A DNA stretch of 64,000 bases from Novosphingobium fluoreni (GCF_014196615.1 NZ_JACIDY010000004.1:62001-126000); one strand, 5' to 3'; positions 28,802 to 37,605 are shown, counted from the stretch's first letter. Numbers and translations: made by a program. Notes: generated by a model not told the origin, from the sequence alone.

Positions 28802-29857
28802 ATGATGGATCTTGAGCTTGCAGAGGTGCGCGAAAGCATCGCTATCGTTCTGGAAGAGCAATGCACAAGCCTGGCCATCCACGCCTATGTCGATGGACAC
28901 AATCGTCTAAATGCTGAGTTGCAACGCCAGGCGGCGGAGCTGGGTTGGCTTGCCATTGCGCTTCCGGAGGAACAGGGCGGTATCGGTCTGGGCGCGGCCG
29001 GGATGGCGATCCTGCATCTCGAGCTGGGGCGGGCCTGCGCTCCGGGTGCGTTTCTTGCGACTAGCGTTGCGCTCGAAATTCTGGCGCGGGGCCCCGTCGC
29101 GGACGATGAGGGCGTCGCCAAGCTTATCGCGGATGTTATCGGCGGCACGGCAACTCTGGCTGTCGAGGCCCGGGTCGGAGCGAGCCTGGCCGGCGGCTCG
29201 ACCTGGTTGTTGGGAGAAGCCAGTGCCGCTGCGGCGTTGATCGCCGGCGAAGGGGAGGACCTTGTACTCGTCGGCATCGCCGACGGCGCGATTGAGCAGG
29301 TTTCGATCTGGGACGAGACGCGATCGATGATTTCGACCGACCTTTCGGCAGCAGCGCCAATTATTACTCTAGTGGGAATGCGGCCGCTGTTCGAGGGCTT
29401 GTTCGCGCTTGCGCTGGCCGCCGACAGCGCCGGCGCGGCGCGTGGTGTCTTGGATCGCACGGTTGCCTATATGAAGGAGCGTGAGCAGTTTGGCCGCGCG
29501 ATTGCTGCCTTCCAAGCCTTGAAGCACCGAGCTGCCGACCACGCGGTCCATGCGATCATCTGTGAGCATCTTGTCTGGCAAGCGGTCGAGAATCTTGAAG
29601 GAAACGGGCCGGAATCGCGACTATGGCCGCTTATGGCCAAGGCGAATGTTACCGAGAAGGCGTCCAAAATATCCACCGACTGCGTCCAGCTGCATGGAGG
29701 TGTCGGATATACCCGGGAGTATGACCCGCATCTCTTCCTGAAGCGCATCCGATTGAACGAAGCGATGTTGGCCGCGAATACGGCGCTGCGCGACCGTGCC
29801 AATGTGGCGCTTGCGGAGGCCGTGCGGAATGGCGCAGATGTTTTGGAGGTTGCATGA
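28802..29857 (+). CDS. Acyl-CoA dehydrogenase family protein, small subunit of a heteromeric pair
   Basis: Flavoprotein subunit of the acyl-CoA dehydrogenase superfamily. Family features: ELGWLAIALPEEQGG in the N-terminal helical domain, MKEREQFGRAIAAFQALKH in the C-terminal domain, and LHGGVGYTREYDPHLFLKR. The middle beta domain is short and poorly conserved, and the protein has 351 residues instead of about 385. This is the pattern of the beta partner in alpha2beta2 dehydrogenases such as mycobacterial FadE28/FadE29 or ChsE pairs, which oxidise steroid side-chain CoA esters. The start of the next gene overlaps its stop by 4 bp (ATGA), so the two are coupled and presumably form one complex. 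Confidence 0.88.
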   Translation: MMDLELAEVRESIAIVLEEQCTSLAIHAYVDGHNRLNAELQRQAAELGWLAIALPEEQGGIGLGAAGMAILHLELGRACAPGAFLATSVALEILARGPVADDEGVAKLIADVIGGTATLAVEARVGASLAGGSTWLLGEASAAAALIAGEGEDLVLVGIADGAIEQVSIWDETRSMISTDLSAAAPIITLVGMRPLFEGLFALALAADSAGAARGVLDRTVAYMKEREQFGRAIAAFQALKHRAADHAVHAIICEHLVWQAVENLEGNGPESRLWPLMAKANVTEKASKISTDCVQLHGGVGYTREYDPHLFLKRIRLNEAMLAANTALRDRANVALAEAVRNGADVLEVA

Positions 29858-31041
29858 TGATCATTGAACAGAAGAACGATGCCTCCGTATTTCGTTCCGC
29901 CATCCGCGACTGGATCAAAGAGGCTCTCCCGAACGACTGGGACGCCCTTGCTGAACGCGGCACTGAGGATGATCATGTTGAGTTTCAGCGGTGGTGGTTT
30001 GGTGAGCGAGCCAAACAAGGCCTTGCCGTACCGCATTGGCCGGTGGAGTTCGGCGGCGTTGGCCTGGGCTTGGCGGAGCAGATGATCGTTGCTGACGAGA
30101 TGGCACGGGCCCAGGCCCCTATGCTGGACGTCCATACTGTTACCTTGAACCATTTGCCGGGAACGCTCATTCCCTGCGGAAACAAGGAACAGCAGCAAAA
30201 ATACTTGCCGCCCGCCTCTCGCGGGACGGTATGGTGTCAGGGCTTCTCCGAGCCAGGTGCCGGCTCTGATCTTGCGTCACTGCGTTGCCGGGCCGTGCGT
30301 GATGGCGATCACTACGTTATTAATGGGCAGAAGATCTGGTCGTCGATGTCGCGCTATGCCGAGCATTGCATACTTCTGGTGCGTACCAGCACGGAGGGGA
30401 CCAAGCACGCCGGCATTTCCTTCCTGATCATGGACATGGACACACCAGGCCTTGAAGTTCGCCCGATCAAGCAAATCGACGGGCAAGCCGAATTCTCCGA
30501 ATTGTTTCTGACGGACGTACGTATTCCTGTGGCGAACCGCGTGGGCGAGGAGAATGACGGATGGCGCGTTGCGCAGGCGACACTTTCTTCCGAGCGGGGC
30601 CTGCTAGCGTTCGAGGCTGGCGAGCGCAGCCGCCACACCATGGAGGCTTTTTACCGCAGTGCGCTTGACGCGAAGGCGTCCTGGCTTGAGGACGACGAGT
30701 TGCGCCGTGAGTTCCTCACTCTGCTGACGGATATGCAGGCCAGTCGCCGTTTTATCCGCAAGCTGCTGAAAGATCACGAGGAAGGCGCACCACCGGCAGT
30801 GACGGCGATTGCGTCCTCGCAAATCAAGCTATTCCAAACCACGCTGTTTCAGCGCATCGGCGATTTGATTGTGCGGATCGAGGGGGTCGAGGGGCATTTT
30901 CGCCGGGGCTTCACGCCGCGCCGCCGTTTAACGGGGATGACCGATTTCATCAATTCGTTCGGCTGGACGATATCGGGCGGCACCAACGAGATCATGCGCA
31001 ATCTCATTGCCGAGCGCGGTCTGGGAATGCCGCGCGGTTAA
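29854..31041 (+). CDS. Acyl-CoA dehydrogenase family protein, large subunit of a heteromeric pair
   Basis: Second subunit of the pair. It carries the full FAD-binding beta domain (WCQGFSEPGAGSDLASLRC, then VINGQKIWSSM) and the C-terminal SGGTNEIMRN segment that binds FAD in the dimer. N-terminal segment WPVEFGGVGLGLAEQ is typical of the large subunit. Length 395. It overlaps the upstream subunit by 4 bp. A second such pair is at 56240-58564, in the opposite orientation. Expected reaction: introduction of a 2,3-double bond into an acyl-CoA. A 13-bp stem hairpin follows its stop. Confidence 0.9.
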   Translation: MMIIEQKNDASVFRSAIRDWIKEALPNDWDALAERGTEDDHVEFQRWWFGERAKQGLAVPHWPVEFGGVGLGLAEQMIVADEMARAQAPMLDVHTVTLNHLPGTLIPCGNKEQQQKYLPPASRGTVWCQGFSEPGAGSDLASLRCRAVRDGDHYVINGQKIWSSMSRYAEHCILLVRTSTEGTKHAGISFLIMDMDTPGLEVRPIKQIDGQAEFSELFLTDVRIPVANRVGEENDGWRVAQATLSSERGLLAFEAGERSRHTMEAFYRSALDAKASWLEDDELRREFLTLLTDMQASRRFIRKLLKDHEEGAPPAVTAIASSQIKLFQTTLFQRIGDLIVRIEGVEGHFRRGFTPRRRLTGMTDFINSFGWTISGGTNEIMRNLIAERGLGMPRG

Positions 31042-31045
31042 TTCG

Positions 31046-31076
31046 GCGCAGGCACCGTCCTCCACGGTGCCTGCGC
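31046..31076. terminator. Strong hairpin between convergent genes
   Basis: A perfect 13-bp stem (GCGCAGGCACCGT with ACGGTGCCTGCGC) with loop CCTCC lies between the dehydrogenase stop (31041) and the SnoaL-like stop (31087). No U tract on either side, so efficiency is uncertain. Confidence 0.6.
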
Positions 31077-31086
31077 ACGGAATTGT

Positions 31087-31632
31087 TCAGATAGACGCCC
31101 TTGTAAGTCGCGTCGTGTCTACTACGAGTGGCCGCATGTAAGCCGGATCGTTGCGGTCGCGTGACGTTTGTACAAACGCCAGGTCGCCAGCTTGCCCTTC
31201 TGGATCGAGTTCCGTCCCCAAGCCGTTGATCACGCATATTCGAGCAGCAATTCCCCACCGGCCATCGCGCCGCTCGAAACGATCAATGTAACGGCCTGAG
31301 GTGGTGGCCTGATGCGGGGCTTCCCGGTTCACCGCATAGAAGGTAAAGTAAGTCTCGGTATGAGCTTGATCGCCATTCAGCTCACACAAGTGGTTCGAAA
31401 CGCTGTGCAACGTTCTCAGTTGATGGCGGGTGTGGTAATCAAATGCCCAATCGATGAAGCCCTCGACATCGCCCACATACTCGCCGTGATCATCCAGCGC
31501 ATCGGGATGGTAGGCAGATCGCACTGCCTCTCGATCGAAGCGATCGACACCGCGGCAGTAGCGGTGAATGCAATCTAGGATATCCTGGCGATCCTTCAGC
31601 TCTCGGACAGCTTTTTCCATATCTTCGCCCAT
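31087..31632 (-). CDS. SnoaL/NTF2-like protein
   Basis: Small cone-shaped alpha+beta barrel fold, a family that includes steroid isomerases, dehydratases and the small subunits of ring-hydroxylating dioxygenases. The N-terminal helix (LKDRQDILDCIHRYCRGVDR) is followed by FDREAVRSAYHPDALDDHG, the Tyr/His/Asp-containing pocket segment typical of SnoaL_4 proteins. Length 181 from ATG 31632, which has AGGA upstream; the frame itself runs back to 31797. It is divergent from the Rieske oxygenase gene across 260 bp. It could be a small subunit of that enzyme or a separate isomerase. A paralogue of the same fold is at 62694-63278. Confidence 0.8.
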   Translation of the reverse strand: MGEDMEKAVRELKDRQDILDCIHRYCRGVDRFDREAVRSAYHPDALDDHGEYVGDVEGFIDWAFDYHTRHQLRTLHSVSNHLCELNGDQAHTETYFTFYAVNREAPHQATTSGRYIDRFERRDGRWGIAARICVINGLGTELDPEGQAGDLAFVQTSRDRNDPAYMRPLVVDTTRLTRASI

Positions 31633-31894
31633 GCAATCCTCTCCGATCAGTCGGACATTCCCGCGTCCGGAATAATCTATGGATCGAAAAGGCGCATAGC
31701 CTTGGCGTAGAGGTGTAGGCATTATCCAGCATGTGATTAGCGGTTCGATTCTGGTGTTTGTCTCAAGCGTGGCTATGGCGCTAAACAAGGTATGCAACGA
31801 TATCTGCTAAGCCTATCAAGCAAAGACATTATATGGAGCCACCAATCGTATCGCGCATGCGAGGGCGCTCTGAGAGTGAAGGACTGGACCAGAT

Positions 31895-33232
31895 ATGGCT
31901 ACCCAATTGAAAGAGTCGGGGCCGCTGCCGCGCGTGGCGCCAGAAAATTATCTCTCCCGCGAATTCGCGCGCGCTGAAAACGAGCACCTTTGGGGCAAGG
32001 TCTGGTTGATCGCCGGTCGCGAGGAAGAGTTAAAGAACGTCGGCGATTTCCTGACGTTCAATGTGGCTACGGAATCGATCGTAGTCGCACGTGGCAAGGA
32101 GGGCTACGTCGCCTATCACAATGTCTGCCCTCACCGGGGCCGCCGCTTGGCTGACGGTTGCGGCCGGGCCAGTCAGTTTCGATGCAAGTATCATGGCTGG
32201 ACCTTCAATCTGGAAGGCAAGAACGTTCAGGTCCAGGATCGTGATGATTGGGACGGCGCACTGGACGATGAGCGGCTGGACTTGTGGCCGGTGCGCGTCG
32301 ACACCTGGGGTGGGTTTGTCTGGATCAACATGGATATGGAAGGCGAAAGCCTGGCCGAATATCTGGAAGCGATCCCGGAATTCTTGGATCCATTCGAACT
32401 GCACGAGATGCGTTTCCGGTGGAAGGCAGAGTTGCATTTGCCCGTGAATTGGAAGGTGGCCCTGGAAGCTTTCATGGAAGGCTATCACGTAGCGGCCACG
32501 CACCCGCAGTTGCTGACGGTTGCGGGTAACGATTACACGCAAAGCTTCGCGCAGGGTAAGCATGCCCACTTTGGGTATTGGAAGGACGTGCAGCCTCTTG
32601 GCACGTCATCTCCGCGCCTGGCATCAAACGATCAGACCGATGCACGTGCCGGCGTCGTCGAGTTCTTCCGACAGATCGAAGAAGATCTGAATGCAATCCA
32701 GACCGATCGTGACTTCGAAGCCGCCAAGAAGATCATGGATATCCTGCCCGAGGGTACGGATGCGATGACCGCCATGGTGACGGCGATGGAACTGGGTCGC
32801 GAGGCAGCGCTGGCGGATGGTACGCAGTATCCCGAAAAACTCACGTTCGAGGCGATGGCCAAGGCGGGGAGCGATTGGCATATCTTCCCGAACTGCGTCA
32901 CTCTGCCGTATTACGATGGCGCGATCTGGTATCGTGCGCGGCCCGACAGCAGCGATCCGGAAAATCCCGACAAGTGCCTGTTCGAAGTTTGGTCGCTGAA
33001 GCGCTACGGTCCGGGCAAGGAGCCTGAAGTCCAGACTCGTGTCATTAAAGATCCGGTGAATGAAAGCCTTTGCCTCATTCTGGATCAAGACATCGCTAAC
33101 ATGGCGCAGGTGCAGGCAGGTATGAAGTCCAGCAAGTTCAAGTACGCTCGGCCCAACCCGGTGCAGGAGGTGGAGTTAATCAATTTCCACCGGACGCTGG
33201 AACGCTATGTACTGGGGCAATCTCGAGGCTGA
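31895..33232 (+). CDS. Rieske non-haem iron oxygenase, alpha subunit
   Basis: Ring-hydroxylating oxygenase large subunit. The Rieske cluster ligands are C78-x-H80 (CPHRGRR) and C97-x2-H100 (CKYHGW). The catalytic iron is held by H198 and H203 in EGYHVAATHP, with a carboxylate expected in the C-terminal part (YYDGAIWY region). Length 445, as for dioxygenase alpha subunits. No ferredoxin, reductase or classical beta subunit gene is adjacent, though the ferredoxin at 20550 and the SnoaL-like gene at 31087 are candidates. The terminator at 33259-33287 ends the unit. Substrate unknown; it probably attacks an aromatic or fused-ring intermediate. GAAGGA lies about 12 bases before the ATG. Confidence 0.92.
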   Translation: MATQLKESGPLPRVAPENYLSREFARAENEHLWGKVWLIAGREEELKNVGDFLTFNVATESIVVARGKEGYVAYHNVCPHRGRRLADGCGRASQFRCKYHGWTFNLEGKNVQVQDRDDWDGALDDERLDLWPVRVDTWGGFVWINMDMEGESLAEYLEAIPEFLDPFELHEMRFRWKAELHLPVNWKVALEAFMEGYHVAATHPQLLTVAGNDYTQSFAQGKHAHFGYWKDVQPLGTSSPRLASNDQTDARAGVVEFFRQIEEDLNAIQTDRDFEAAKKIMDILPEGTDAMTAMVTAMELGREAALADGTQYPEKLTFEAMAKAGSDWHIFPNCVTLPYYDGAIWYRARPDSSDPENPDKCLFEVWSLKRYGPGKEPEVQTRVIKDPVNESLCLILDQDIANMAQVQAGMKSSKFKYARPNPVQEVELINFHRTLERYVLGQSRG

Positions 33233-33634
33233 ATGGATTTCAGGCAAATTTGAAAGGGAGGGGTCGCATTTATGCGGCCCTTTTTTGTTCGTGAAGAAGG
33301 GCTATCGGAGCTTACCTTTGAGCACTGCTATCAAGCACGTGATCCTATCTAGGCATTTGAGACTTCCTTCCTTCCGGGCGCTTCGCGGCAGTCACGATCT
33401 AACACTCCGTTTGATTCTCTTTTCCAAAAATAATTGCGATATAACAACGCACTGCGTCGATGCAGTTCGGGTCTGAGCAGGGCTATCCCGGCAGGCGAGC
33501 TAGCCCAAAGGGGAACCGTGCGATCGTTCGGTTTTGTTTGCTGCGCAAGCCTGAGTGCGGTATGTCAGGGACAGAGCCGGTGTTTCAATAAGCACCGGAC
33601 GGGACACTTTGCAGATAACAATAAGGAGTTTATC
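33233..33634. other. Terminator and promoter region before the amidohydrolase
   Basis: After the terminator at 33259-33287 the remaining 350 bp is AT-richer around 33410-33450 (TTTGATT ... CGATATAAC) and probably holds the promoter of the amidohydrolase. The frame of that gene stays open through much of it without a believable start. Confidence 0.4.
33259..33287 (+). terminator. Rho-independent terminator of the Rieske gene
   Basis: GGGTCGCA pairs with TGCGGCCC (8 bp, one G-T wobble) across loop TTTA, followed by six T residues. Confidence 0.85.
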
Positions 33635-34906
33635 GTGGCCGGCACTAATGCAGCGCTGAAGTCAGTCGATAACACCGCGCCGAAGTATGACGGCCCGATT
33701 TTCGACGGCGACACTCATATTCAAGAAAAGGATTATTCCTTTTTCGAAAAGTACCTTCCGAAACAGTTCCACAAGGACTGGATGCCGGCTCGGAAGCACG
33801 GTCCCGATGGCACGTTTGGTCTTTTCATTGGCGATCGCCGAGTCGAAAACGCTGATATTGATCCTGAAGGCAAGATCCCGCCCCCTGGCAAGCTGAAGGA
33901 ATGGCTGCGCGCGATCTCGACCGGCGAGTCCGTTGGTGAGGCTTTCACTCCGACCGCTGACATGAGCGAGCGCAACGCCCGCATCGCCAAGCTCGACGAG
34001 TTCGGCGTAGAATCTTGTATCATGTTCGTTGGTGAATTCGTGGCGTCTTTCGGCGTCCTGGGAATGATGGTGGAAGAGCTTGGGCCCGAAGGCGCCAATG
34101 CTCTGTTTCATGCCTGGAACCAGTATCTGGTGGACGAGTGGCAGCTGAATGCCGATGACCGCATTTATTCCACGCCAATCCTGGCGCTGTGGGACCTTGA
34201 CTGGGCAGTGAAGGAAGCCAAGTGGCTAGTCGAACAAGGTGTGCGCGTTGTCGTCATGCCGATGGGGCCGTCTGACGGCAAGGCGCCGGCCGATCCGTAC
34301 TTCGATCCGCTGTGGAATATTTTGAACGACGCTGGCGTGGTGGTGACCTTCCACGTTTCTGAAGCGAACTTCATGCATCCGCTGATCAAGGAGTGGGGCG
34401 AAAAGCCGCTGCAGTCACGTCGTGAGGGCCAGTCGGCCTGGCAGTGGATGTTCTGCTACAGCGAAATCCCTGTCATGATGACAATGGCATCATTTGTGTA
34501 CTGGAATTTCTTCGGTCGCTTCCCCAACATCAAGATGGCAAGCGTCGAGAACGGAGCGGAATGGCTTCCCCGTTTCCTTTACAAGATGGACAAGATGCGT
34601 GGTATGGCGCGTAATGGCTGGTGGCCGATGGGCCAGCTGACCGAGCGTCCGTCGACCATTTTCAAGCGCAATTGCTTTGTCGTGGCCTACCCGGAAGATG
34701 ACATTCAGGGAATCGTGGAACAGCTTGGCGGCGATGCCCGCTGCATTCTGATGGGCTCGGATTACCCGCACGCCGAGGGCGTTCCTACCCCGCGTGATTT
34801 CGTGGCCGAAGGCTGCAATGGCCTTACTGATGAGCAAATCGAGCAGATCATGTATTCGAATGGTCGTCGTTTGCTCCCTAAGGGCCGAACGGGCGTGATC
34901 GCTTGA
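33635..34906 (+). CDS. Amidohydrolase-family metal-dependent hydrolase
   Basis: TIM-barrel metallohydrolase/decarboxylase of the COG2159 (ACMSD-like) branch. Metal-site segments visible are FDGDTHIQEKD near the N-terminus (D-x-H), VVTFHVSEANFMHP in the middle and LMGSDYPHAEG near the C-terminus. These enzymes hydrolyse or decarboxylate ring-cleavage products. The open frame begins at 33434, but GTG 33635 has AAGGAG exactly six bases upstream and begins just before the barrel, so it is the start. Length 423. It lies downstream of the Rieske gene after a terminator, so it has its own promoter, and ends in a very strong terminator. Confidence 0.88.
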   Translation: MAGTNAALKSVDNTAPKYDGPIFDGDTHIQEKDYSFFEKYLPKQFHKDWMPARKHGPDGTFGLFIGDRRVENADIDPEGKIPPPGKLKEWLRAISTGESVGEAFTPTADMSERNARIAKLDEFGVESCIMFVGEFVASFGVLGMMVEELGPEGANALFHAWNQYLVDEWQLNADDRIYSTPILALWDLDWAVKEAKWLVEQGVRVVVMPMGPSDGKAPADPYFDPLWNILNDAGVVVTFHVSEANFMHPLIKEWGEKPLQSRREGQSAWQWMFCYSEIPVMMTMASFVYWNFFGRFPNIKMASVENGAEWLPRFLYKMDKMRGMARNGWWPMGQLTERPSTIFKRNCFVVAYPEDDIQGIVEQLGGDARCILMGSDYPHAEGVPTPRDFVAEGCNGLTDEQIEQIMYSNGRRLLPKGRTGVIA

Positions 34907-34924
34907 TCGAACCCTTGCAATAGT

Positions 34925-34968
34925 AAAGAGGGAAGGACGCGCCCTGATGTGTCCTTCCCTCTTTATTC
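34925..34968 (+). terminator. Strong intrinsic terminator of the amidohydrolase gene
   Basis: AAAGAGGGAAGGAC (34925-34938) pairs perfectly over 14 bp with GTCCTTCCCTCTTT (34951-34964), 12-base loop, followed by ATTCC. Because the stem is A-rich on the left it can also act on the minus strand. Confidence 0.85.
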
Positions 34969-35144
34969 CAATTGGTTGACCGCAATTCTCTCTATAGTGG
35001 CATTCGTGCCGGCTTTATAAAGAATGCCCGCGGGCCGCACTTTGCGATCAGGGGCATTTGGCAGGCACAATGCCCCTGTGTCTATCATAACTGTGATGGG
35101 CATCGTCCGAAGCAGGCATGGCGTAGCTCATTGGATGGGCCTGT

Positions 35145-35163
35145 ATTACTGTAACGCAGTAAT
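35145..35163. promoter_or_regulatory. Inverted repeat ATTACTG-N5-CAGTAAT, likely operator
   Basis: A perfect 7-bp inverted repeat with a 5-base spacer about 180 bp upstream of the crotonase/P450 operon. Length and symmetry suit a TetR- or IclR-type dimer; both kinds of regulator are encoded nearby (37600, 43554). No second copy was found by eye. Confidence 0.45.
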
Positions 35164-35340
35164 TCGGTGGAACTATGGCGATCGCTTCTTGATCGTCGTT
35201 ATCGGTTGAGCTGAGGAGGGGTCTCTGTCGATGCGATGCCCGTAGGTGTCGGCTGCGGGCGGCGGTCGATTATCGATCGTTGTGACAACCAAAACTTCAA
35301 TTAATCGCGTTTCCACTTTTAGAGTTGTTTGGAGAGAAAA

Positions 35341-36258
35341 GTGCAGGATTATTCCGGAAAGTGGTTACGTAAGCCGCAATTTCTGCTGTTTGAAGTAGTA
35401 GGTGCAGTAGCACGTATCACCCTCAATCGCCCAGAAAAACGCAATGCGCTTTCCTTTCAATTGCTGGCGGAATTGCGTGATGCCCTCTTGGAAGCCGATG
35501 ATCGCGAAGACGTGCACGCTATCCTGCTGCAAGGTGCAGGCAAGGATTTTTGTTCCGGGTACGATCTGACAGCTGCGTACGACCAATGGGAAGCCGAAGC
35601 AGGCGACGAGACAGAAGGAAATCGCGTCACGTATCGTCCTTCGGGCGGTAGCATCGATAACGACACGTGGGCCATGGAACGCAACCAATCGATCCCTGAC
35701 CTGATCTTCATGCTGCACAAGCCCGTGATTGCGAAGATCCACGGCAACTGCCTTGCTGGCGGTACCGATCTTGCTTTCCGATGCGACATGGTCGTGGCTG
35801 CCGAGGACGCACGTATCGGTTTTCCGGCAACGCGAGCCAACGGTTCGCCGCCGTCCCACATGTGGACTTACCACGTGGGCCCGCAGTGGGCGAAGCGTCT
35901 GTTGCTGACCGGCGATATCATCCAGGGTCGCGAAGCTGCTAAGATCGGCCTGGTCCTTGATGCCGTGCCGGCTGACGAGATCGACGAGTTCGCGATCAAT
36001 CTGGCTGAACGCGTGGCACTTGTCGATCCGGACCTCGCGGCAACTCAGAAGCGTATCGTCAATCTGGCGATGGAGCAGATGGGCATGCTGAACATTCAGC
36101 GTATGGCGATCGAAATGGACGCGCGCGCGCACCTGGGCACGGGCCCTCGCCGGATGCAGTTCAAGGCTGACATGCGCGATGGTGGTTTGAAGCAGGCACT
36201 CGCCAACCGTGATGGCCCGTTCGGTGACAGCACCATCAAGCTGCGGGTCGACCGCTAG
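35341..36258 (+). CDS. Enoyl-CoA hydratase/isomerase family protein (crotonase)
   Basis: Crotonase-fold enzyme: hydration or isomerisation of an unsaturated acyl-CoA. The CoA/oxyanion segments are LNRPEKRNALS, KDFCSGYDLT and HGNCLAGGTDLAFRCDMVVAAEDA. The position that usually carries a catalytic Glu shows GFPATRANGSPP, so it may be an isomerase, or a hydratase using another residue. A 60-residue insert after the first half (EAEAGDETEGNRVTYRPSG) makes it longer than usual, 305 residues against about 260. Start: GTG 35341 has GGAG with a six-base gap; TTG 35329 would be an overlong alternative. P450 follows by 48 bp on the same strand, so they form one operon. Confidence 0.85.
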   Translation: MQDYSGKWLRKPQFLLFEVVGAVARITLNRPEKRNALSFQLLAELRDALLEADDREDVHAILLQGAGKDFCSGYDLTAAYDQWEAEAGDETEGNRVTYRPSGGSIDNDTWAMERNQSIPDLIFMLHKPVIAKIHGNCLAGGTDLAFRCDMVVAAEDARIGFPATRANGSPPSHMWTYHVGPQWAKRLLLTGDIIQGREAAKIGLVLDAVPADEIDEFAINLAERVALVDPDLAATQKRIVNLAMEQMGMLNIQRMAIEMDARAHLGTGPRRMQFKADMRDGGLKQALANRDGPFGDSTIKLRVDR

Positions 36259-36306
36259 GCCCGTCACAGCTTTTTGAGCGCTATGGCAAAGGTTTGGAGA
36301 TTTTGA

Positions 36307-37560
36307 ATGACTGCCCTGCCGAAGCTACGAGATTTAGAGGATGCCTCGTTCAATCCTTTCATGGAAGAGCGGCTCCTGTTCGGAGATCACGACGATCCTT
36401 ATCCGATGATAGCCGAGCTTCGGCAGCAGGGTTCAGTCGTTCCCGGCGATTATCGCGAATACATGGGACTGTACCCTGACCTGACGATGCCGTCCGACGC
36501 GCCGCATTACATGCTGCTGAGCTACGAAGCGTGCAATAAGGCGTTGATGACGCCGGCGGTTTTTTCAAATGCTGCTTATGTGTTCAATCTGGGCGCCAGC
36601 TTTGGGCGTTCCGTGTCTACTATGGATGCGCCTGAGCATACGCGTTATCGACGCATTTTTCAGAAGGTCTTTCTACCCCAATTCGTACGCGAGTGGGGCG
36701 GCTCCGTGGTAGATCCGGTAGTGAACGATCTGATGGAGGCGTTCATTCATGAAGGCAAAGCCGACCTCGTGAGCCAATTCACGCTGCTGTACCCGTTTGG
36801 CGTGATCTACAAGCAGCTGGCGCTGCCAACGGAAGAGGGGCGTGTTTTCCATAAGCTGGCCGTCGCGCAAACGATGATCATGGCGGTTCGCGAGATCGGT
36901 GAGGAAGCATCGGCAAAATTGGGTGAGTATTTCCCGAAGCTGATAGACCAGCGTAGGGCTGAACCTGGCGATGACCTTGTCAGTCTCTTGGTACAGGCCG
37001 AGGTGGACGGGGAGTATCTGCCGGAGGACGTGCTGGTCTCATTTTTTCGCCAACTTATCAATGCTGCCGGAGACACAACCTACCGCGGTACAAGCGTATT
37101 GCTGACTAAGTTGCTTCAACATCCTGATCAACTGGAGCTGCTACGCAATGATCGCAGCCTCCTCCCCAACGCGATCGAAGAGGCGCTTCGGTTCGATGGT
37201 CCGGTGCTTGCGCAGTCGCGGTGGGCGACCGTCGATACCGAGATTGACGGGGTGAAAATTCCGGCGGGCGCGATCATCGATGTTATTGCCGGTGCGGCCA
37301 ACCGTGATCCGGCCAAGTTTCCCGACCCTGATCGTTTCGACATTCGAAGGCAGAATGCGAATCGCCATCTCTCGTTCGCCAGCGGGCCCCATATCTGTAT
37401 CGGGCAGCATCTTGCGCGGGTGGAAATGACGCGGGCCATAAATGCCATTCTCGACAAGTTGCCAAATTTGCGTCTCGACCCAGCATGTCCCCCGCCTCAG
37501 CTTAAAGGGGCGATGATGCGTGTGCCGCATCGCCTGGACGTTGTGTTCGACCCTTCCTAA
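36307..37560 (+). CDS. Cytochrome P450, copy A of a paralogous pair
   Basis: Soluble bacterial P450 monooxygenase. The I-helix motif is AAGDTT (253-258), the ExxR motif is E292-x2-R295, and the haem loop is FASGPHICIG with Cys364. Length 417, no signal or membrane anchor. It aligns without gaps over its whole length with the P450 at 49054-50307; both begin with the segment LPKLRDLEDA and share long identical stretches such as SFFRQLINAAGDTTYRGTS. Which CYP family it belongs to I cannot say. Expected electron donors are the ferredoxins encoded at 20550 and 50424. It ends at a 32-bp palindromic terminator. Confidence 0.93.
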   Translation: MTALPKLRDLEDASFNPFMEERLLFGDHDDPYPMIAELRQQGSVVPGDYREYMGLYPDLTMPSDAPHYMLLSYEACNKALMTPAVFSNAAYVFNLGASFGRSVSTMDAPEHTRYRRIFQKVFLPQFVREWGGSVVDPVVNDLMEAFIHEGKADLVSQFTLLYPFGVIYKQLALPTEEGRVFHKLAVAQTMIMAVREIGEEASAKLGEYFPKLIDQRRAEPGDDLVSLLVQAEVDGEYLPEDVLVSFFRQLINAAGDTTYRGTSVLLTKLLQHPDQLELLRNDRSLLPNAIEEALRFDGPVLAQSRWATVDTEIDGVKIPAGAIIDVIAGAANRDPAKFPDPDRFDIRRQNANRHLSFASGPHICIGQHLARVEMTRAINAILDKLPNLRLDPACPPPQLKGAMMRVPHRLDVVFDPS

Positions 37561-37573
37561 GATCCTATTGGTT

Positions 37574-37605
37574 GTGTAAAGGCCCCCGCGCGGGGGCCTT
37601 TACAC
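37574..37605. terminator. Perfect 32-bp palindrome, bidirectional terminator
   Basis: GTGTAAAGGCCCCCGC followed immediately by its exact reverse complement (left half 37574-37589, right half 37590-37605). Runs of T/A flank the GC core on both strands, as needed for termination both ways between the convergent P450 and TetR genes. The TAA stop of the TetR gene (37600-37602) lies inside it. Confidence 0.85.

Larger units (their letters stand above)
34907..35340. other. Terminator plus long 5' region of the crotonase/P450 operon
   Basis: Contains the terminator at 34925-34968 and the inverted repeat at 35145-35163. The rest shows no gene. Confidence 0.5.

Noticed and set aside
35115..35190. tRNA-like sequence (GCGTAGCTCATTGGATGGGC resembles a D-arm)
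   Set aside because: The acceptor arms do not pair, no proper T-arm (GGTTCGAATCC) follows and the anticodon stem fails; the symmetrical ATTACTG/CAGTAAT part fits an operator better.
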